From: Planctomycetaceae bacterium
Lineage (GTDB): Bacteria > Planctomycetota > Planctomycetia > Pirellulales > Pirellulaceae
DNA: 8,219 nucleotides
Direction of reading: 5' to 3'
NCBI GenBank assembly: GCA_022614795.1
Contig: JAKEHX010000289.1
Span: forward strand, 1-8,219
Positions 1 to 5,990 of the stretch are shown piece by piece. The translations under genes and the position numbers were made by a program. The notes under the pieces were generated by a model. The model was not told where the DNA came from, did no database searches, and saw nothing but the letters and a program-made list of their open reading frames with translations. Positions within the stretch are counted from its first letter, which is position 1. Each line of letters begins with the position of its first letter.

Positions 1-371
1 GATGTGCAGACGAACTGCACGAAGTAGTCGCGGATCTGCTTCTTCTGGTCGTCGGTCCGTTTATCGGGCTCGACCTTGATCCCGTCCTTCACCGGCCCGG
101 GCACCGACGACTTCTCCTGGGTCTTCTCAAAGGCCTCCCACGCCGCGAGCGACTCAAAGCCCTGGCCATCCTGCGGCGTGCGCGTGACGATGCCCGCCTT
201 GTCCCAATAAGTCGTGCCGCCGTGCTGGGTGAACGCCCAGCCGTTGATGGCTGCTCCTGGATTCAGGCCGACCTTGGCGGCTTCGACCTCCAGCCGCACC
301 CACTCGCCAGTCTTGGGGAGTGGCCCCATCGCCAGCCGGCTGGGCGAATTGGCGCCGCCCCAGGGAATCAC
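1..371 (-). pseudogene. Out-of-frame continuation of the PSCyt1/DUF1549/DUF1553 protein (partial)
   Basis: After the stop at 368-370, the frame shifted by one base reads without a stop from GTG at 369-371 to the window edge (about 123 codons). It starts VIPWGGANSPSRLAMGPLPK and passes through GEWVRLEVEAAKVGL, INGWAFTQHGGTTYWDKAG and DDQKKQIRDYFVQFVC. This matches the linker that follows YWGEN in this family and leads into DUF1553, which would lie beyond the window. Restoring one base between 371 and 376 would rejoin the frames as WGE-x-VIPWG, where x is probably Asn. It is therefore either a pseudogene, a sequencing error, or a split gene re-initiating at the GTG, which overlaps the TGA as GTGA and has GGGG six bases upstream. 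The downstream half shows no sign of decay, so an error or a very recent mutation is likelier. Confidence 0.8.
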
Positions 372-1978
372 ATCTCGCCCCAGTAGCAGCGATGCTCCCA
401 CGAGCCGTCGTTCCACTGGAGCATGATCTCCTTGGGCGGATCGGCCGGGTCGAGAAAGACGTAGGCGAATAGCTTGTCCCCCTCGCCCACTTTGAGACCA
501 GGATTGGCGCCGGTGAAGAAGTGCTGGCTGAGGTCGCTGGCCTTGCGCGTCGTCGCCTTCTCGCCGCTATAGACTTGCCCGTCGGCCTTGGTGACGAACT
601 TCCACTCGCTGTTGCCCTGAAGCTGTGCTCCCGGCGGTGCGGCGTCGTCAATCCAAACGAATTCCTTGAGCTCGGCGGTTGCGGCGGGAGTTGTCCCCAG
701 CGGGTCGATGTATTGGTTTGCCGCCAGCGTTTCGGCGATTTGCTTGTTCACGCCAGCGATCTGGTCGTCGAACTCCTTGAGCTTGGCCTGCTGCTCGGGC
801 GTAGCCAGCTTCTTGATCGGCGGGGGCGAGAGGGCATTGCCGTCCATCGCCGCGTCAGCCGCCGAGTTGAAGAAGGCGTACAGCTGATAAAACTCCTTCT
901 GCGTCACCGGGTCGAACTTGTGGTTGTGGCAAACCGCGCACCCCAGCGTCAGGCCGAGAAACACCGTGCTCATCGTCTCGGTTCGATCGACGGCGTACCG
1001 CACGCGGACTTCCTCATCGATCGAGCCCCCTTCGCTCGTCGTGACGTTGCAGCGGTTGAAGCCCGATGCTACGAGCTGATCAAGCGTCGGATTGGGGAGC
1101 AAATCGCCGGCGAGCTGCTCGACGGTGAACCGATCGAACGGCAGGTTTTCGTTAAAGGCCCGCACGACCCAGTCGCGATACGGCCACATCGACCGCTCGT
1201 TGTCCAGATGCAAGCCGTGCGTATCGCCATAGCGGGCCGCATCGAGCCAGTAGCGGGCCATGTGCTCGCCATACCGGGGCGAGCGGAGCAAACGATCGAC
1301 AACAGCCTCAAATGCTGCGCTCTCTCTGTCTCTCTGTCTCTCCGTCCCTCCGTCCTGGTCACCACCAGCGGAGCACGCTGCGAGGAATGCCTCAACTTCC
1401 TCCACGGTCGGCGGCAGCCCTGTCAAATCCAGCGTCGCACGCCGGATCAGCGTCACCTTGTCGGCCTTGGGTAAGGGCGACAGTCCCTCTTTCTCCAGGC
1501 GGGCGAGGATGAAGTTGTCGATCGGGTTCCGCACGGCTGCCTGATGCTGCTTCAGCTCCGGCAGCGGCGGGCGCACGGGCGCGACGAATGACCAGTGCGC
1601 CTTGAACTCGGCCCCTTGTTCGACCCATTTCTTCAAGAGCTCGATCTGCTGCGGTGTGAGCGACTTGCCGCTGCCCTCCGGCGGCATCCTTTCGCTCGCG
1701 TCCGCGGCGGTAATTCGCCGGACCAGCTCGCTTTCCGCCGGTTTGCCAGACACCACGGCGGTCGCGCCCGATTCGAGTTTCGAGGTCGCCCCCTCCAGCG
1801 TGTCCAGCCGCAAGTTCGCCTGGCGGGTCTTGTCGTCGAACCCGTGGCACTTGTAGCAGGCGTTACTGAGGATCGGCCGGATGTCGCGGCTGAAGCTGAG
1901 CCTCTCCTCGGCGCCGATCGGCGAAACAACAACAGCAGCAATGAACAGCGGCAAAGCGAAGCGGGCAGCGGCACGCAT
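368..1978 (-). CDS. PSCyt1 - PSCyt2 (DUF1549) exported cytochrome-like protein, truncated by frameshift
   Basis: This is the N-terminal 536 residues of a planctomycete-type protein that normally has the order PSCyt1, DUF1549, linker, DUF1553. A signal peptide (about residues 1-23, ending IGA) is followed by a PSCyt1 domain with heme-binding motif CYKCH at 41-45. DUF1549 starts near N151 (NPIDNFILARL) and includes RYWLDAARYGDTHG and a second CxxCH, CAVCH at 347-351, in the conserved context GCAVCHNHKFDP. I chose ATG at 1978 over the in-frame GTG at 1984 because GGAAGAG sits about 5 bases before the ATG. The frame ends at TGA (368-370) just after HRCYWGEM, in the middle of a recognisable linker that continues in another frame. 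Residues about 200-220 are an Arg/Glu/Asp-rich insert made by an 8-base tandem repeat. Family knowledge predicts an extracytoplasmic location and a link to polymer degradation clusters; the activity is not established. Confidence 0.9.
   Translation of the reverse strand: MRAAARFALPLFIAAVVVSPIGAEERLSFSRDIRPILSNACYKCHGFDDKTRQANLRLDTLEGATSKLESGATAVVSGKPAESELVRRITAADASERMPPEGSGKSLTPQQIELLKKWVEQGAEFKAHWSFVAPVRPPLPELKQHQAAVRNPIDNFILARLEKEGLSPLPKADKVTLIRRATLDLTGLPPTVEEVEAFLAACSAGGDQDGGTERQRDRESAAFEAVVDRLLRSPRYGEHMARYWLDAARYGDTHGLHLDNERSMWPYRDWVVRAFNENLPFDRFTVEQLAGDLLPNPTLDQLVASGFNRCNVTTSEGGSIDEEVRVRYAVDRTETMSTVFLGLTLGCAVCHNHKFDPVTQKEFYQLYAFFNSAADAAMDGNALSPPPIKKLATPEQQAKLKEFDDQIAGVNKQIAETLAANQYIDPLGTTPAATAELKEFVWIDDAAPPGAQLQGNSEWKFVTKADGQVYSGEKATTRKASDLSQHFFTGANPGLKVGEGDKLFAYVFLDPADPPKEIMLQWNDGSWEHRCYWGEM
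1321..1355. repeat. 8-base tandem repeat inside the PSCyt gene
   Basis: About 4.4 units of an 8-base motif lie here: TCTCTCTG, TCTCTCTG, TCTCTCCG, TCCCTCCG, then TCC. The units become more diverged to the right. The array is translated on the minus strand as part of the low-complexity stretch GGTERQRDRES, between the DUF1549 helices EEVEAFLA and FEAVVDRLLRSPRYGE. Family members usually have a much shorter link there. Because the unit is not a multiple of three, slippage by one unit would shift the frame. Confidence 0.8.
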
Positions 1979-2054
1979 CGGCACTCTTCCAGCGGGTGGC
2001 AGGGTGGGACAATCGAGGCAGGAGCCGCATGGTAAAATCGCAAAAACCGACAGC

Positions 2055-2089
2055 GGCTGGAGCGAATCGCCGAAGGCAATCGCTCCGCC
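2055..2089. repeat. Imperfect inverted repeat in the divergent intergenic region
   Basis: GGC-t-GGAGCGA at 2055-2065 pairs with TCGCTCCGCC at 2080-2089: ten pairs with one bulged base. An inner GCC/GGC stem surrounds a GAA apex. It could be an operator or a 5' leader hairpin of the minus-strand gene, since it starts close to the predicted start of that transcript. No run of T follows it in either direction, so it is not a standard intrinsic terminator. Confidence 0.5.
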
Positions 2090-2092
2090 CCC

Positions 2093-2121
2093 ATTACAGC
2101 ACAGGGGCGGGGAAACGTCCA
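2093..2121 (-). promoter_or_regulatory. Candidate sigma70-like promoter for the PSCyt gene
   Basis: Read on the minus strand, TGGACG (2116-2121) and TGTAAT (2093-2098) are separated by 17 bases. This places a transcription start near 2086 and leaves a leader of about 108 bases. Each box has one or two mismatches to TTGACA and TATAAT. In GC-rich DNA such matches arise by chance, so this is tentative. Confidence 0.3.
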
Positions 2122-2139
2122 GCCAAAACGGCCCCGCGA

Positions 2140-2168
2140 TTGAAGCGGCCGATCCGCCCGCCTACAAC
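2140..2168 (+). promoter_or_regulatory. Candidate sigma70-like promoter for the WD40-like gene
   Basis: TTGAAG (2140-2145) and TACAAC (2163-2168) are separated by 17 bases, giving a start near 2175 and a leader of about 30 bases ahead of ATG 2206. The two divergent promoter candidates are back to back with about 18 bases between their -35 boxes, so they may share regulation. The rest of the 1979-2205 gap shows nothing else that I can support. Confidence 0.35.
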
Positions 2169-2205
2169 AAAGATGCCTTTCTGCCTCTCTGACCGGGAGC
2201 TTGCC

Positions 2206-3318
2206 ATGTGTCGTGTACTCTGTTGCCTCACCGCCGTGTTTATCGCCATTGGAGCAAACACGCTGGCCGCACAGGACAAACCCGCCCAGGCGATCAAGGT
2301 CCGCCTGCTCGACACGACGGCTCTGGTGGGCAGTCACAACTGCTTTCTTTCGGACGACGGCAAGTTCGACCTGATCGGCGAAGGCGAGCCGGGCCAGAAG
2401 ACCCGCTGGAGCTTGTGGAACGTGACCGAAGGAAAGCTTGTCCGCTTCCTCTCGGCCGAGAAGGGCAAGGGCACGGCACCCTACGCCGGCGATGACAAGG
2501 CCGACTTCGGCGCGAAGATCGATTTCGACGGCCGCCTCGATGCGGTTAGCTTCTCGACCGACGGCAAACTGGTCGTCGGCTTAGCTAGGCCGGTGCTCGT
2601 CTGGGAAGTTGCGACCGGCAAGCTGCTGCACGAACTGGAAAACCGCGGCCACCATCATCATACGTTCCGTTTCGTCGATGACCGGCACATTGCCGCCAAG
2701 TTCCAAGGCGGGACCGGCGTCGAGTTGATCGACGCCCTGGCCGGCGAGCGGAAGACGCTCCTGGAGCCGACGAACTTCGAAAGCTACGGCGGCGGCGTCC
2801 ACGGCGACGATTTCACGCTGGTCAGCGTGTTTGAGATCTACTCGCTCTCGCTCAAAACCGGCCGGCGCACCAGCCGGGCCGCAATTCCGCCGGGCAGTTC
2901 GCGCTTCGCCCCCTCCGCGTCGTGGTACACGCGCGATGGCTCGAAGTTCCTGATCCAGCGGGAAGGGCGGGTCGAGGTCTGGGACACGGCGACGTGGACC
3001 AGGCAAGGGGACACTTCGTACGTCGAGGACAACAAGTCGCAGGACATCAAGGGCATCGCCCGTGCGGCGGGATTGTTGGCGATTGCCCAGCCCGGCACGC
3101 TGGAACTTTGGGACGCAGTCAGCGGCGGCATGCGGACGCTCGTGGTGTTGCCGACCCAGCGTTCGCAGCTATGCGCCTTATCGGCCGATGCCAGCCGGAT
3201 GATCGTCAGCCGCGAGCGGGCCGGGGCGGTTGTCATCGAGTTTGACGGGACGCCGGAAACCGGGGCCATCGACGTAGCCGGGAAGATCGACGAGCAGAAG
3301 CCACAGCCGACGCGGTAG
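2206..3318 (+). CDS. Exported WD40-like beta-propeller protein
   Basis: A 370-residue protein starting at ATG 2206, six bases after GGAG. The frame is open further upstream to 1996, but only this start yields a signal peptide (MCRVLCCLTAVFIAIGANTLAA, in two parts: basic/Cys-rich then hydrophobic), probably cut after A22. WD40-type blade endings recur: SLWNVTEGKLV (W71), LVWEVATGKLL (W133), EVWDTATWTR (W259) and ELWDAVSGGMR (W302). Typical strands such as FSTDGKLVVG and LSADASRMIVS precede them. At least four blades are visible and the rest are degenerate. No catalytic motif is seen. Exported WD40 proteins often neighbour PSCyt and DUF1501 genes in planctomycetes, where they are thought to be scaffolds; that role is inference. 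A histidine run, HHHH, lies near residue 149. The product is otherwise a conserved hypothetical. Confidence 0.8.
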   Translation: MCRVLCCLTAVFIAIGANTLAAQDKPAQAIKVRLLDTTALVGSHNCFLSDDGKFDLIGEGEPGQKTRWSLWNVTEGKLVRFLSAEKGKGTAPYAGDDKADFGAKIDFDGRLDAVSFSTDGKLVVGLARPVLVWEVATGKLLHELENRGHHHHTFRFVDDRHIAAKFQGGTGVELIDALAGERKTLLEPTNFESYGGGVHGDDFTLVSVFEIYSLSLKTGRRTSRAAIPPGSSRFAPSASWYTRDGSKFLIQREGRVEVWDTATWTRQGDTSYVEDNKSQDIKGIARAAGLLAIAQPGTLELWDAVSGGMRTLVVLPTQRSQLCALSADASRMIVSRERAGAVVIEFDGTPETGAIDVAGKIDEQKPQPTR

Positions 3319-3321
3319 GTC

Positions 3322-3347
3322 GTAGCGGAAGTCGCCAGACTTCCGGC
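3322..3347 (+). repeat. Palindromic repeat, copy 1 (possible terminator of the WD40 gene)
   Basis: A 26-base unit identical to 4815-4840. Its core is an 8-bp perfect stem, CGGAAGTC (3326-3333) and GACTTCCG (3338-3345), with a GCCA loop. It begins 4 bases after the WD40 stop codon and is followed by CCTATTTT, so it could act as a weak intrinsic terminator. No second arm is found beside this copy. Confidence 0.8.
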
Positions 3348-3353
3348 CCTATT

Positions 3354-3383
3354 TTGCTGCCGTGGCGCGGCATGATTTACAAT
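3354..3383 (+). promoter_or_regulatory. Candidate sigma70-like promoter for the DUF1501 gene
   Basis: TTGCTG (3354-3359) and TACAAT (3378-3383) are separated by 18 bases. The -10 box differs from consensus at one position. The predicted start near 3390 falls almost on ATG 3392, so the mRNA would either be leaderless from 3392 or use ATG 3434 with a short leader. Confidence 0.4.
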
Positions 3384-3391
3384 GGACGATC

Positions 3392-4813
3392 ATGTGGCCA
3401 CAGGCAACGCAAACCCGAAACCCCGTGCAGCGGATGCCGCGGCGGACATGGCTGCGCCTGGGCTCGTTGGCCGCGATGGCGGGCTTGTCGTCCGCGCGAC
3501 CTGCCGGCGCCGCCGAGCCGCAAGCGGCGCCAGGTTTCGGCCGGGCCAGGTCGGTCGTGCTGGTCTTTGCCAACGGTGGGCAAAGCCAGCTTGACATGTG
3601 GGACATGAAGCCCAGCGCCCCCCTCGACGTGCGCGGGGCCTTTCAGCCGATCGCGACGAGCGTCGCTGGCGTCTCGTTTTGCGAGCACATGCCGCGGATT
3701 GCCGCGGTGGCCGATCGGTTGACCGTCGTCCGCAGCCTGTCGCACGAGGATTTGGACCACGGCTCGGCGGCCTACCTGGCCCTCACCGGTTGCTACCACG
3801 CCCGCCGATCGTCGAATCCGCCGCCGTCGCCCACGGACAACCCCACCTACGGCGCGGTGCTCCGCCGCGTGCGGCCGACGCCCCGGTTTGTGGCGGATGC
3901 CGTTCACCTGAATGGCCCGGCGCTGATTCCCTTCGAGGCGGGTCCCGGTCAGAACGGCGGATTCCTGGGACGGGCGTTTGAGCCGCTGGTCGTCGGCGAT
4001 CCGGCCGGGGCCGCGGGAGCGATCCCCGGGTTGGCCCCGCAGCTCGATCTGCCCCCCGAGCGCATGGACGACCGCTTGAGCTTGAAGCAGACGCTCGATC
4101 GTGAGCTGTCGAGGCTGGACGCATTGCAGCCGGCTTACGAAATGGACGGGCTGTATTCCCAAGCCCGGGCCATGCTGGCTTCGCCACAAGTGCGAGCAGC
4201 CTTCGACTTGTCGGCCGAGCCCGCGGCGATTCGCGATTCGTATGGCCGGCACCGCTCCGGGCAATCGCTTCTGTTGGCGCGGCGATTGGTCGCGGCCGGC
4301 GTACCCTATGTCAACGTCATCTGGAACCATTCGAACCGCGGCCAGGACGAATCGGACGAGACCGACCAGTTCGGCTGGGACACGCACAACGACATTTTCA
4401 CGGTCCTCCGCGACCGCTTGTTGCCGCGATTCGACCAGAGTTTTTCGTCCTTCATCGAAGATCTCGACCGGCGCGGGCTGCTCGACGAGACGCTCGTTGT
4501 TTGCATGGGCGAATTCGGTCGTGCGCCGCGAGTGGCGCTGGAGCCGCGATTTGCCGGCGCGACGCCCGGCCGCAAACACTGGGCCAGCGCCTATTCGATC
4601 GTCGTCGCGGGAGCGGGCGTCCAGCGCGGCGCGATTGTCGGCGCGACCGACCGTTTCGGCGCGGAACCGATCACCGATCGCTACGGACCTTGGGATGTCG
4701 CCGCCACGATGTTTCACGCCCTGGGCATCGACCCGCATGCCCATTACCTGGACTCGCTCGGCCGCCCACTGGCGATCGCCAGCGGCAAACCGATCGCGGC
4801 CATCTACGCTTAG
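3392..4813 (+). CDS. DUF1501 family protein, Tat-exported
   Basis: A 473-residue member of the DUF1501 family, which belongs to the alkaline phosphatase/sulfatase-like fold. A twin-arginine signal is present: RRTWLRLGSLAAMAGLSS, then a PAGAAE cleavage region. Conserved blocks are VVLVFANGGQSQLDMWDMKP (D68), RGAFQPIATSVAGVSFCEHM, VRSLSHEDLDHGSA, QFGWDTHND, CMGEFGRAPRV (E374) and GRKHW (H396), ending with PWDVAATMFHALGIDP. Length is normal for the family. Start choice is uncertain: GTG 3362 lies upstream of the predicted promoter -10 box, ATG 3392 has a weak GGA, and ATG 3434 begins MPRRTWLRLG, closest to typical family starts. The enzymatic activity of DUF1501 is unknown. It usually sits next to a PSCyt1/DUF1549/DUF1553 gene; here that gene is divergent and one gene away. 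Confidence 0.92.
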   Translation: MWPQATQTRNPVQRMPRRTWLRLGSLAAMAGLSSARPAGAAEPQAAPGFGRARSVVLVFANGGQSQLDMWDMKPSAPLDVRGAFQPIATSVAGVSFCEHMPRIAAVADRLTVVRSLSHEDLDHGSAAYLALTGCYHARRSSNPPPSPTDNPTYGAVLRRVRPTPRFVADAVHLNGPALIPFEAGPGQNGGFLGRAFEPLVVGDPAGAAGAIPGLAPQLDLPPERMDDRLSLKQTLDRELSRLDALQPAYEMDGLYSQARAMLASPQVRAAFDLSAEPAAIRDSYGRHRSGQSLLLARRLVAAGVPYVNVIWNHSNRGQDESDETDQFGWDTHNDIFTVLRDRLLPRFDQSFSSFIEDLDRRGLLDETLVVCMGEFGRAPRVALEPRFAGATPGRKHWASAYSIVVAGAGVQRGAIVGATDRFGAEPITDRYGPWDVAATMFHALGIDPHAHYLDSLGRPLAIASGKPIAAIYA

Positions 4814-4884
4814 GGTAGCGGAAGTCGCCAGACTTCCGGCTCGATCGTGGCTGCACTGTCGGAATTCTGGCGAATTCCGCTACC
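4814..4884. repeat. Head-to-head palindromic repeat pair between convergent genes
   Basis: Two 25-base arms (4814-4838 and 4860-4884) are inverted around a 21-base spacer. Each arm is itself a hairpin. Left: CGGAAGTC / GACTTCCG with GCCA loop (4819-4838). Right: CGGAATTC / GAATTCCG with TGGC loop (4860-4879). The arms differ at only two positions, one on each side of the stem, so pairing is kept. The left arm plus GC is identical over 26 bases to 3322-3347. It starts directly after the DUF1501 stop, and the stop codon of the minus-strand kinase is within its right arm. It is probably a bidirectional terminator or a REP/BIME-like element. Confidence 0.85.
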
Positions 4885-5983
4885 GGTTTTGCAGTTGCCG
4901 CCAGATTTCGTCAGGCCAGGCATAGCTGCCGGGTTTGATCAAGAACGTCGGCGTGCCGGCCCGATCGAGCGGCTGGAGCACGCCGACACCCGCGGGGGCT
5001 GTTTGGACGACGCGAAAGCGCGTCCAGCCGCGACATTCGGCAATCGCTGCGGCGGTGGCGCCTCCTTCGGCTAGGGTCGTCGCGACGGGCGTCGCCTCCA
5101 GCAGCATTGCCGCTACGCTCGCCAATCGTGGCAATTGTTGCTGCACCTGGGATGGACGGCTGGAGGCGGGATCAATTGCAATCGCCAACACGCCGCGACT
5201 CACTAACTCGGCAGCCGCCCCCTGGACGACGCTCGTCAAATCCGCAGTCGCTTCGGGCAAGGCCAGGATCGGGATTCGTTGCGCTTGACACGCGCCCTTT
5301 CTCGCGGTCCAAGCGGCGCGGCTGCCGCAAACAAGCAATGCCGGGCGGCCGACCAGCGGCGGTATTGCAGGACGAGCCCCGCTCCCCTGCCCTGCCCCAT
5401 GAGTATCGAGCAGCGCGGCAAAGAAATCGGCTGCTCCAGCGGGCAATACGTCCTTGTCGAGTTGGACGGCGAATCGATGGAGTTGCCATGAATCGGCCAC
5501 GTCCGGCACATCGATGAGGTCGCTCTGACCAAGCAACTCGCTGATGACTGCCGACGTGCGCGGATGTTCGGGGTCGTCGCGGAACGGCGTCTGGTCGAGC
5601 GGCACACCATCGATCAAGAGCCGCGAGTCAGCGATGGTGCGGCCGCGGGACGGATTGGCCGGGACAAGCAGAGCACGCGATCGTCCGGTCGCCCGCAGCA
5701 CCGCCTCAATTTCGACTCGCACATTCCCCCGCAAGACCGAGTCGACTTTCTTGTAGATCCACGCGGACCTCGCGGCGGCGACCGCCCGCGCGACTTGCTC
5801 GACGCGCTGGGCCGCTAACGTCGGCGGCAAACCGCGCGAGTCGGGATCCACCGCGATCGCCTCGGCGTCGCTGGTTGGATCGAATTCGCGCTGCACTTCC
5901 GCCGAGTAGCCGCGGGCGAACGCGATTCCCGCCAGCTCCGCCGCACCGCTCAAGTCATCAGCAATGACAATCACGGAGGACAT
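4880..5983 (-). CDS. Four-carbon acid sugar kinase family protein (DUF1537, OtnK/DtnK-like)
   Basis: A 367-residue member of the DUF1537 kinase family, which phosphorylates four-carbon acid sugars such as D-threonate, D-erythronate or 3-oxo-tetronates with ATP. The N-terminal substrate domain shows ADDLSGAAE (8-16, family form ADDLTGA), YKKVDSVLRGN (77-87, family KKIDSTLRGN), VPANPSRGRT and DGVPLDQTPFRDDPEHP. The C-terminal nucleotide domain shows EGGATAAA (306-313) and IKPGSYAWPD (349-358), in place of the common GG(E/D)T and KSGNFG. At 367 residues it is shorter than the roughly 400-plus typical for the family. The start ATG 5983 has AGGTGAG upstream inside the end of the pdxA-like gene, only 7 bases away, so the two are co-transcribed and probably translationally coupled. 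The substrate is inferred from the neighbour as D-threonate or D-erythronate, not proved. Confidence 0.88.
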   Translation of the reverse strand: MSSVIVIADDLSGAAELAGIAFARGYSAEVQREFDPTSDAEAIAVDPDSRGLPPTLAAQRVEQVARAVAAARSAWIYKKVDSVLRGNVRVEIEAVLRATGRSRALLVPANPSRGRTIADSRLLIDGVPLDQTPFRDDPEHPRTSAVISELLGQSDLIDVPDVADSWQLHRFAVQLDKDVLPAGAADFFAALLDTHGAGQGSGARPAIPPLVGRPALLVCGSRAAWTARKGACQAQRIPILALPEATADLTSVVQGAAAELVSRGVLAIAIDPASSRPSQVQQQLPRLASVAAMLLEATPVATTLAEGGATAAAIAECRGWTRFRVVQTAPAGVGVLQPLDRAGTPTFLIKPGSYAWPDEIWRQLQNR

Positions 5984-5990
5984 TAGGGAC

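Noticed and set aside
154..651. Minus-strand open frame of 165 codons crossing the frameshift
   Set aside because: Its Arg/Ser-rich product matches nothing. Both flanking halves of the PSCyt protein are read in the other two minus frames.
521..1474. Long plus-strand open frame (317 codons) opposite the PSCyt gene
   Set aside because: It is antisense to a clearly conserved protein, has no recognisable motif, and such shadow frames are expected in GC-rich coding DNA.
1996..2205. Upstream extension of the WD40-like gene to ATG at 1996
   Set aside because: The extension is basic and unlike a protein domain, it would hide the signal peptide, and ATG 2206 has a good ribosome site.
3377..4744. Minus-strand open frame of 455 codons opposite DUF1501
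   Set aside because: Arg/Gly-rich shadow of a strongly conserved gene, with no ribosome site or family motif.
3322..4884. Repeats as a CRISPR array
   Set aside because: Only three palindromic units, with no regular spacing, no spacers and no cas genes. They lie at gene ends.
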